A DNA stretch of 8,164 nt from Bacillota bacterium. Lineage in GTDB: Bacteria > Bacillota > Clostridia > Christensenellales > Pumilibacteraceae. Position 1 is the stretch's first letter. Each line of letters begins with the position of its first letter. Position numbers and translations under genes: made by a program. Shown here piece by piece: positions 1-4,496 of this stretch. The DNA is taken from NCBI GenBank assembly GCA_009780875.1, contig WQZE01000036.1:1-8164 (forward strand), read 5' to 3'. The notes beneath the pieces were generated by a model. That model made no database searches. It saw only the letters and a list, made by a program, of their open reading frames with translations, and was not told the DNA's origin.

Positions 1-2
1 AA

Positions 3-713
3 TTTGGGGCAAAAGCACTCATCATCAATTGGCTAGGCAAAAGCAAAAAAGTCTCTTTGGCAATTGAGCAAAATTATTTGCGTAGTTTGCCCGTCAACTC
101 TGAGGAAGGTGCTCCTTTGGGAATCGGTCTTTGGTACGAAATGTATATCAATGACCCTGTTGCCTATCTTTTTAGAAACTCCAATCCAAGAGGTTCTTTG
201 GCTGCCAATGTATCCAACTCAACCGTCAAATGCCTCTCCAATATGCCACTCTCAGATTTGATGATTCAACGACACGAAATGAGTCGCCCTGTCCGCAAAG
301 AAGTATCCGAAAAAAGCGAGGAATGGGGTTACAAACTTGGCTCTTGCTATATCCGCAAAGTGCATTTTCGTGACCACAATATGATTTTGCAAATACAAAA
401 CAAGGTTGTCAATCGCTTGCGACAAGTGACCGCTGCCATTTTGCAAGATGGTGCCAATCAAGTCAATGTCATCACCAGTGCAGCCGAAAAAACGGCGGCC
501 GTAGATTTTGGTAGAGCGGCCTCCATTCGCCCCCAAATTGTGGGTGCAATGCTCAAAGAGGTTTCTACCGACAAGACGGTCTGCGATGCCTTTTTTGAGT
601 GTCTAGAAGTCAAAAGAATTGTGGACAACAATATCCCTATCAACATTATGACCGAAAAACTTTCTTTAATGCTCCCCAGCAACACCAAAAAAATACACAC
701 AAAAAAGAAATAG
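3..713 (+). CDS. SPFH/band-7 domain protein, 5'-truncated by window edge
   Basis: This is the C-terminal 236 residues of an SPFH (stomatin/prohibitin/flotillin/HflK-C) family protein. The reading frame is open from the left edge, so the true start lies outside the window; the TTG at 57 is internal. Recognisable family stretches are NYLRSLPVNSEEGAPLGIGL, RGSLAANVSNSTVK, a GYKLGSCYIRKVHFRD strand and a VVNRLRQVTAAILQDGANQV helix. These match the SPFH core followed by the helical oligomerisation region. Family members usually have an N-terminal membrane anchor (not visible here) and form membrane-associated scaffolds; the exact role is unknown. The C-terminus is short and basic (ends KKIHTKKK), with no second membrane segment. 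The gene is convergent with galU and followed 12 bp later by a strong hairpin terminator. The family call is confident; any specific function would be inference. Confidence 0.85.
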   Translation, partial: FGAKALIINWLGKSKKVSLAIEQNYLRSLPVNSEEGAPLGIGLWYEMYINDPVAYLFRNSNPRGSLAANVSNSTVKCLSNMPLSDLMIQRHEMSRPVRKEVSEKSEEWGYKLGSCYIRKVHFRDHNMILQIQNKVVNRLRQVTAAILQDGANQVNVITSAAEKTAAVDFGRAASIRPQIVGAMLKEVSTDKTVCDAFFECLEVKRIVDNNIPINIMTEKLSLMLPSNTKKIHTKKK

Positions 714-725
714 TTTGTTGTGGGA

Positions 726-766
726 ATAAACAAAACAGGCAACGATGCGTTGTCTGTTTTGTTTAT
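726..766. terminator. Bidirectional intrinsic terminator between SPFH gene and galU
   Basis: A 19-bp stem (726-744 with 748-766) closes on a 3-nt loop, with a single G/T wobble. The outer half of the stem is AT-rich (ATAAACAAAACA paired with TGTTTTGTTTAT), so either strand ends in a U-rich arm. It lies between the convergent stops at 713 and 801 and can serve both genes. Confidence 0.85.
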
Positions 767-800
767 ACCATCCTATCTCAATCAAATCGCTCCTCAGCAA

Positions 801-1652
801 TCATCCTTGTTGTTGACCCGCCAAATACAACGATGCCTGCAAAAGCCCTTGTGCATCTCCCAAATCATATCGCCGCCCTGACATCACTGTTGCATAGATT
901 TGTGGGCACAGTTTTTGCAAAGCATCCGTAAACAAATACTCTCCATTTTTGGCAGGTTTACATTGCCTCAACGCCTCAAAAATTTGTGGTGTAATGACAT
1001 ATTTTCCAATGCTTGCAAGCCGTGAAGGTTCTTTGCCTTTGGGCGGTTTTTCTACCATACCAAAGCATTGATACAATCCATCTGGCAATGCAATCTTGGA
1101 TTGCTTGGCATCTTGCACGGCTACCACGCCATACTTTTCTATCTCTGCCCCCAAAATGGTCATCACGCCCACGGTCACGCCGCTCGTTGCATCATAGGCT
1201 TTTGTGAGGTCTGTGACCCAGTCTCCAAACACAATATCATCTCCCCACGACAAAAGGCAAGGGTCGTCCGACACAAAGTCTTTGGCAAGGTTCACCGCAT
1301 CCCCACTCCCTTTGGGCGTCTCTTGCTCTACATAAAAAAACTTGGCTTTGTCCAGGATTTCTTGCAATTGTAGTGCTGTGTGGGTATCTCCTTGTTTTTT
1401 CAAATATGCAATGGTCTGCTTGGTCAAAGCGTGGTTTGAAAAATATTCCTTGATAGCACTCTTTTGAGGACTCACCACAAAGCAAATTTCATTCACACCT
1501 TGGGCAATCAAGTCATACACAAGATAGTGCAACACCGGCTTACCAAAGAGAGGCAACATTTCTTTTGGCAAAACACTCGCCACGGGATAAAATCTTGTGC
1601 CCAATCCGCCACACGGCAACAATGCTTTTTTGATTTTTGATTGTTTATTCAT
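801..1652 (-). CDS. galU: UTP-glucose-1-phosphate uridylyltransferase (GalU/GtaB)
   Basis: The 283-aa protein should make UDP-glucose from UTP and glucose-1-phosphate in the cytoplasm, feeding cell-surface glycan and glycolipid synthesis. Visible family motifs in order are: the nucleotide-binding signature ALLPCGGLGTRF followed by LPKEMLPLFGKP near the N-terminus; VEQETPKGSGDAV; the metal/nucleotide loop LLSWGDDIVF; EKYGVVAV; GMVEKPPKGKEPS; IGKYVITPQIFEAL; GEYLFTDALQKL; and the terminal GRRYDLGDAQGLLQA. Length is close to the usual 290-300 residues. The ATG at 1652 is chosen because MNKQSKIKKALLP aligns with GalU N-termini. The in-frame TTG at 1694 lies inside the -35 box of the promoter and would put transcribed sequence upstream of the transcription start. 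No SD precedes the ATG; a consensus promoter ends 12 nt before it (see findings). It appears monocistronic. Confidence 0.93.
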   Translation of the reverse strand: MNKQSKIKKALLPCGGLGTRFYPVASVLPKEMLPLFGKPVLHYLVYDLIAQGVNEICFVVSPQKSAIKEYFSNHALTKQTIAYLKKQGDTHTALQLQEILDKAKFFYVEQETPKGSGDAVNLAKDFVSDDPCLLSWGDDIVFGDWVTDLTKAYDATSGVTVGVMTILGAEIEKYGVVAVQDAKQSKIALPDGLYQCFGMVEKPPKGKEPSRLASIGKYVITPQIFEALRQCKPAKNGEYLFTDALQKLCPQIYATVMSGRRYDLGDAQGLLQASLYLAGQQQG

Positions 1653-1664
1653 ATCTTTACTACC

Positions 1665-1694
1665 ATTATACTTGAATCCACTCCCTTTTGTCAA
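1665..1694 (-). promoter_or_regulatory. SigA-type promoter of galU
   Basis: On the minus strand a perfect TTGACA (1689-1694) and a perfect TATAAT (1665-1670) are separated by 18 bp. The ATG at 1652 begins only 12 nt after the -10 box, so a start about 7 nt downstream of it leaves a leader of roughly 5-6 nt. It sits just beyond the terminator of spoIIIAH, so galU is independently transcribed. Confidence 0.8.
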
Positions 1695-1718
1695 CGACTT
1701 GCACCTCTTTTTTTATAC

Positions 1719-1746
1719 AAAAAAAGATATGCCTGCTTGACATATC
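1719..1746 (-). terminator. Intrinsic terminator of spoIIIAH
   Basis: Read on the minus strand, GATATG (1741-1746) and CATATC (1726-1731) form a 6-bp stem with a 9-nt loop, followed directly by seven U residues (1719-1725). It lies 26 bp after the stop codon of the SpoIIIAH-like gene. The stem is short, but the U-tract is good. A T-run at 1749-1756 could make it weakly bidirectional. Confidence 0.65.
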
Positions 1747-1772
1747 CCTTTTTTTTGCGTTGGGAGTTGATG

Positions 1773-2261
1773 TTAGCCCTCTACTGGGATAATGGTCACC
1801 ACATCCAACGGTTTGTCTGGCAAGGCAGTTTGCACAATATCTTGTATTTGTGCAACTTGCTGCGTGTTGAGTTCGCTTGCTTTGACAATAATGTTGACAT
1901 TCTCGGTGGTGTTGGTCACCACGGCATCGCTAAAACCTCTTGCCTTGATGAGGCTCTCCACTTCCAACTCTTTTTCGCTGCTGCTTGCGATGGCAATTTT
2001 TTTTGCATTTGCCTCATCAATTTCGGATTGACTGCTTGCAGGATTATTGATGACACTGTCCAAAATAGCCAGTGTCTCCTGGCGGTCAGCAATCCGCATT
2101 GCACGGTACATTGCAAAAAAATCACCGTTTTGCTCGCCATTTGCATCATCTGCATTGGCGTCCGTATTCATTCTATTGAGTACAATATTGAGCACGCCCG
2201 TAAGCACGAGCAATGCAACCATACCAAACAGAATAAAAACTTTCTTTTTCTTTGTTAACAT
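1773..2261 (-). CDS. spoIIIAH: SpoIIIAH-like stage III sporulation protein
   Basis: This 162-aa protein has a basic N-terminus (MLTKKKK) and one transmembrane helix at about residues 8-28. A short polar Asn/Asp-rich linker follows, then a conserved domain running from FFAMYRAMRIADRQETLAIL through SSSEKELEVESLIKARGFSD to VNIIVKASEL and the terminal VVTIIPVEG. This matches the SpoIIIAH family, whose YscJ/FliF-like extracellular domain forms the mother-cell side of the SpoIIIA-SpoIIQ channel around the forespore. The linker is much shorter than in Bacillus subtilis (about 218 aa in total). The start at 2261 is chosen over the longer frame because AGAGGAG (2271-2277) lies 9 nt upstream and the topology then begins with the membrane anchor. 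No other spoIIIA genes flank it: spo0A is upstream and galU downstream. The family assignment is strong; a working channel is inferred. Confidence 0.85.
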   Translation of the reverse strand: MLTKKKKVFILFGMVALLVLTGVLNIVLNRMNTDANADDANGEQNGDFFAMYRAMRIADRQETLAILDSVINNPASSQSEIDEANAKKIAIASSSEKELEVESLIKARGFSDAVVTNTTENVNIIVKASELNTQQVAQIQDIVQTALPDKPLDVVTIIPVEG

Positions 2262-2270
2262 AAGACCGTT

Positions 2271-2277
2271 CTCCTCT
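2271..2277 (-). promoter_or_regulatory. Shine-Dalgarno of spoIIIAH, fixes the start
   Basis: AGAGGAG on the minus strand is 9 nt before the ATG at 2261. This site decides the start against the in-frame upstream ATG at 2360, which would add 33 residues lacking family character. Confidence 0.75.
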
Positions 2278-2316
2278 TGTTGCCCAATGGTTTGTGGACA
2301 ACATAAACCATACCGT

Positions 2317-2345
2317 ATTATATTAGGCAATGTGCATAGATATGA
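2317..2345 (-). promoter_or_regulatory. Candidate SigE-type promoter of spoIIIAH
   Basis: On the minus strand TCATATC (2339-2345) fits the SigE -35 consensus KMATATT at 6 of 7 positions. After a 14-bp spacer, AATATAAT (2317-2324) fits the -10 consensus CATACAMT at 6 of 8. Transcription would begin about 48 nt before the start codon, leaving room for the SD. In B. subtilis the spoIIIA operon is SigE-dependent. An overlapping SigA-like reading (TTGTCA, 17 bp, TAATAT) is also possible, so the sigma assignment is tentative. Confidence 0.5.
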
Positions 2346-2375
2346 CAACCAATTGTACAAGTTTTGTTACCCTAC

Positions 2376-2416
2376 AAAAACAACCCCAGCAAACAAAATC
2401 GCTAGGGTTGTTTTTT
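2376..2416 (-). terminator. Intrinsic terminator of spo0A
   Basis: The arms 2376-2390 and 2401-2416 pair (AAAACAACCC.AGC with GCT.GGGTTGTTTT) with a single C/A mismatch and a 10-nt loop. The minus-strand RNA ends in a U-rich arm (GGGGTTGTTTTTG). It lies 41 bp beyond the spo0A stop, so spoIIIAH needs its own promoter. The plus strand also ends in TTTTTT. Confidence 0.8.
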
Positions 2417-2457
2417 GATAGATACAAATACTGTTTTTCAAAAAGTATCTTTGCTCG

Positions 2458-3264
2458 TTACATTGCCTCCAAAAGCATTTTGTCAGCAATCAAAGCAATA
2501 AATTCTCCATTGGTGGGTCTATCATTTTGTGTATAGACTTTGACTCCAAACAAGGTGTTGATATTTTCAATCCGTCCTCGGTTCCAAGCAACCTCTATGG
2601 CGTGCCTTATCGCTCTTTCTACTTTGCTTGCACTGGTTTCATATTTTCCCGCAATCATTGGATACAACTTTTTTGTGATACTATTGATAATCTCAGGATT
2701 GTCAATGGTCAACTTGATGGCCTCTCGCAAAAACTGATATCCTTTGATATGGGCTGGAATACCCACGGTAATAAAAATATTGCTAATCTTTTCGTCTACC
2801 TTGTAATTTTTTCCGTTTCTCACAAGTTTGTTTTGAAAACTAGGTTCCTCTTTTTGGGAGTACAAGGCTCCCACTTCTTGCGTATTTTTGCCCACAGACA
2901 CAACAGGCTTGCCCTCTACTATTTGCATTTTTGCTACAAGTTGATTGATATCATATGGTTTCAAAACATATTCATCCGCCCCTAGGTCTATCGCTTTTGC
3001 AATGAATGCATCTCTTGCCAATGCACTTAGCACAATAATTTTTATCTTATGTATACTACTCACTTTTTCAAGCAACCAGTATCCATCAAATTTTGGCATC
3101 ACAATATCGGTCACGACTATATCCGGCTTTGTTTCGTTGATAATATTGAGTCCGGTCTGTCCATCACTTGCAATCCCCACTATCTCAAATCCCTGAGACA
3201 CAAGTTGCTCGCTCAGTTTGGACAAGACCTCTTGGTCATCATCCACCAGTACGACTTTTTTCAC
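2458..3264 (-). CDS. spo0A: Spo0A, sporulation master response regulator
   Basis: This 268-aa two-domain transcription factor switches cells into sporulation when phosphorylated. The receiver domain (about 1-120) shows the acidic pocket D8-D10, phospho-acceptor D53 in TDIVMPKFDG, S80 in IIVLSA and K102 in YVLKPY. After a linker, the Spo0A-specific DNA-binding domain (about 155-268) carries ITVGIPAHIKGYQFLREAI, LYPMIAGKYETSASKVERAI with the recognition helix around residues 211-228 (SKVERAIRHAIEVAWNRG), and the conserved tail PTNGEFIALIADK. Nothing essential looks missing. The start codon is GTG, with an excellent SD (AAGGAGGG, 3270-3277) 5 nt upstream; the same frame has a stop just upstream, so no longer form exists. 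spoIVB, the frequent upstream neighbour in Bacilli and Clostridia, is absent; an unrecognised gene with its own terminator lies there instead. Confidence 0.97.
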   Translation of the reverse strand: MKKVVLVDDDQEVLSKLSEQLVSQGFEIVGIASDGQTGLNIINETKPDIVVTDIVMPKFDGYWLLEKVSSIHKIKIIVLSALARDAFIAKAIDLGADEYVLKPYDINQLVAKMQIVEGKPVVSVGKNTQEVGALYSQKEEPSFQNKLVRNGKNYKVDEKISNIFITVGIPAHIKGYQFLREAIKLTIDNPEIINSITKKLYPMIAGKYETSASKVERAIRHAIEVAWNRGRIENINTLFGVKVYTQNDRPTNGEFIALIADKMLLEAM

Positions 3265-3298
3265 AATAGCCCTCCTTGTTCTTTAAAGTAAACCCCAT
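3239..3298 (-). CDS. Candidate 19-codon leader ORF overlapping the spo0A start
   Basis: An ATG at 3298 is preceded, 9 nt upstream, by a strong SD (AAGGAGG, 3308-3314). It opens a reading frame of 19 codons (MGFTLKNKEGYCEKSRTGG) ending TGA at 3239-3241. It runs through the spo0A SD and overlaps the first 26 nt of spo0A in a different frame. A leader this short matches no family I know. If translated, it could couple to or compete with spo0A initiation. It might instead be a chance ORF behind a relic SD. Confidence 0.4.
   Translation of the reverse strand: MGFTLKNKEGYCEKSRTGG
3270..3277 (-). promoter_or_regulatory. Shine-Dalgarno of spo0A
   Basis: AAGGAGGG on the minus strand lies 5 nt before the GTG at 3264. 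It justifies the non-ATG start and lies inside the upstream ORF described separately. Confidence 0.85.
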
Positions 3299-3315
3299 TA
3301 AAATTATCCTCCTTT

Positions 3316-3350
3316 TTGATTAGAATTCAATAAATTTTGAATAAATTCAA
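3316..3350. promoter_or_regulatory. Paired inverted repeats in the spo0A leader (operator-like)
   Basis: TTGAATAAATTCAA (3337-3350) is a perfect 6-bp inverted repeat with a 2-bp centre. A looser relative, TTGATTAGAATTCAA (3316-3330), begins exactly 21 bp away. Both have the shape TTGA-N6/7-TCAA. They lie between the predicted transcription start (about 3364) and the upstream-ORF SD, where a bound protein would block elongation. The 2-bp centre cannot form a good RNA loop, so a DNA operator is more likely. The cognate regulator is unknown; resemblance to CRP/FNR-type half sites is only partial. Confidence 0.4.
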
Positions 3351-3370
3351 CAACCAATCACAACAGTTAC

Positions 3371-3399
3371 ATTATAGCACAAATTATAACAAAACTCAA
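3371..3399 (-). promoter_or_regulatory. SigA-type extended -10 promoter of spo0A
   Basis: On the minus strand TTGAGT (3394-3399) and a perfect TATAAT (3371-3376) are 17 bp apart, with a TG one base before the -10 box (TGCTATAAT). The predicted start near 3364 gives a leader of about 100 nt. I found no correctly spaced SigH promoter. Confidence 0.75.
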
Positions 3400-3437
3400 T
3401 TATTTTTGTTGCAAATTCTTTGCCAATTTTTTCCTTT

Positions 3438-3466
3438 TTTGTCTACTCTTGTCAAATTTTGTACAA
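3438..3466 (+). promoter_or_regulatory. Three 10-bp-phased Spo0A-box-like sites
   Basis: Three 9-mers start at 3438, 3448 and 3458: TTTGTCTAC, CTTGTCAAA and TTTGTACAA. Against the 0A-box consensus TTTGTCRAA they match at 7, 8 and 7 of 9 positions. Their 10-bp phase is that expected for side-by-side Spo0A binding on one face of DNA. They lie about 74-102 bp upstream of the predicted spo0A transcription start, so they suggest autoregulation. The third overlaps an inverted repeat (GTAC-AAAAA-GTAC, 3461-3473). The tract is T-rich, so chance matches are a concern. Confidence 0.45.
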
Positions 3467-3533
3467 AAAGTACGAAAAGCAATTTTATTCTCTTCTTTCA
3501 ATCATTTTGTGCTCAGTTTGCCCATATTACTAC

Positions 3534-3570
3534 AAAAAATCTCTTGCCGATTTGTGACCGACAAGAGATT
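3534..3570 (-). terminator. Intrinsic terminator of the Cys/His-rich gene
   Basis: The 12-bp arms 3559-3570 and 3538-3549 (AATCTCTTG.CG, one G-U pair in the minus-strand RNA) enclose a 9-nt loop. They are followed on the minus strand by a U-tract (3534-3539). The hairpin starts 8 bp after the stop codon at 3579, isolating spo0A from the upstream gene. Confidence 0.85.
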
Positions 3571-3578
3571 CTTCATAT

Positions 3579-4391
3579 TTATTTGTCAAACACGGTCACC
3601 TTGGTTGCATAGGCGTACCTGAAAAAATGGTCAAACTCCAACGGGAGTGCTAGGGTTGAGATTTTTCTTTTGAGGACACTCCCACAAAAAATGGGAATCA
3701 TCTCAAAATAAGCATCATAGGACCTTTCTTTTTTGATGTCTATGGCGACTTTGCCAAAACTGTGCACAATATTGTCAAAGTCATATTTTTTGTCAATACT
3801 TGCAATGAGATATTGTATATGTGTCTCTATGGGGTCCTTGGGCACAAAAAAACAATGTTGTGCCCCCTCTTTCAACTTTTTGAGCACACCCGCATACATT
3901 TCACATTCCAAACAAAAAAATTCCAAGATGGATAGAGGCAAACGACAATAGCGTTCTGCTGTATACTTTTTTGTTTTGAGGTCTTGCAAAATCTCCTGTG
4001 TCTGTGGTAAAAGTGCACTTGCTTGTTTGCTCACGGCAAAAAGCGTATGAAATGTATGGTCCAGTTTGCCCACCTCCTCTTTACACTCATCTATTTGTGA
4101 AAAGAGAGGGATCGTATCATTCTGTCCAAGCAAAGCGTGTGTCTGTTGCAAGCATTCTATTGTTTGTGGTGTACAGACAAAATGCGTGTCATCACAAATG
4201 GGCATATATACCTCCATTGTGTCACCCAATAACTTTTTCCAGACAACCGATTGCTTGGATAACTCAATCAACGCATCCATTTTTTTGTGTGTACAAAAGG
4301 CACTCGGCAAAATTTGCACAATGTCATACAAAGCGTGTGCAAAAAACAAGTGGTATGCCATAGCACTTTTTATAAACTTTTCTCTAACCAT
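3579..4391 (-). CDS. Unrecognised Cys/His-rich 270-aa protein
   Basis: I do not recognise this family. The 270 residues look mostly helical and soluble, with no signal peptide or transmembrane segment. It has ten Cys (33, 66, 73, 80, 103, 149, 160, 163, 180, 236) and eleven His, unusual for a cytoplasmic protein of this size; C160-L-E-C163 is the only CxxC pair. The segment 95-140 (FSQIDECKEEVGKLDHTFHT onward) could be a long amphipathic helix. Coding status is supported by an uninterrupted frame of expected length, a stop 8 bp before a strong terminator, and codon use like its neighbours. The start is less certain: ATG at 4391 or the in-frame ATG at 4361 (MAYHLFFAHALYD); neither has a convincing SD. 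It occupies the place where spoIVB often lies upstream of spo0A, but shows neither PDZ nor serine-protease motifs. Confidence 0.7.
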   Translation of the reverse strand: MVREKFIKSAMAYHLFFAHALYDIVQILPSAFCTHKKMDALIELSKQSVVWKKLLGDTMEVYMPICDDTHFVCTPQTIECLQQTHALLGQNDTIPLFSQIDECKEEVGKLDHTFHTLFAVSKQASALLPQTQEILQDLKTKKYTAERYCRLPLSILEFFCLECEMYAGVLKKLKEGAQHCFFVPKDPIETHIQYLIASIDKKYDFDNIVHSFGKVAIDIKKERSYDAYFEMIPIFCGSVLKRKISTLALPLEFDHFFRYAYATKVTVFDK

Positions 4392-4402
4392 ACTACATAT
4401 AG

Positions 4403-4408
4403 ATTATG
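4403..4408 (-). promoter_or_regulatory. Weak candidate -10 box for the Cys/His-rich gene
   Basis: The 105-bp divergent gap (4392-4496) must hold a promoter for each strand. On the minus strand CATAAT lies 11 nt before the ATG at 4391, the same geometry as galU. The only good -35 (TTGACA, 4431-4436) is 22 bp away, which is too far, so this is tentative. Confidence 0.25.
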
Positions 4409-4460
4409 AGTTGCGTCGGCTATTTATGTTTGTCAATATTGGATATTTTTGCAAAATCCC

Positions 4461-4490
4461 TTGTCTTTTGTACCGCAAATATGGTATTAT
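4461..4490 (+). promoter_or_regulatory. SigA-type promoter of nadE, leaderless geometry
   Basis: TTGTCT (4461-4466) and TATTAT (4485-4490) are separated by 18 bp, with a TG extension (TGGTATTAT). Only six bases separate the -10 box from the ATG at 4497, so the predicted transcription start (7th base) is the A of the start codon itself. Confidence 0.65.
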
Positions 4491-4496
4491 ATTTGT

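Noticed and set aside
57..59. TTG as start codon of the SPFH gene.
   Set aside because: The frame continues open to the left edge with family-like sequence and there is no SD; the gene is simply truncated by the window.
1641..2258. 205-codon plus-strand ORF over the galU/spoIIIAH boundary and spoIIIAH.
   Set aside because: It runs antisense to a recognised sporulation gene and through two promoters/terminators, with Cys/His/Ile-rich nonsense composition.
3364..3393. Possible Xer dif-like site (TATAATGTAAC arm) near the spo0A promoter.
   Set aside because: It shares only part of one dif arm and coincides with the -10 box. There is no paired second arm at the right spacing.
3413..3436. SigH-like elements (AGGAAA and AGAATT) on the minus strand upstream of spo0A.
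   Set aside because: The gap between the elements is 10 bp, whereas SigH promoters such as spoVG have about 14, so the spacing is wrong.
3582..3590. Perfect match to the Spo0A-box consensus (TTTGTCAAA).
   Set aside because: It is the end of the Cys/His-rich gene (codons for F-D-K plus stop, read on the minus strand), beyond that gene's terminator and over 200 bp from the spo0A promoter. A coding coincidence is more likely.
3337..3612. Plus-strand ORF of 91 codons across the spo0A upstream region.
   Set aside because: It is low-complexity Asn/Gln/Phe sequence with no SD. It runs through a promoter, a terminator and the 3' end of a real gene on the other strand.
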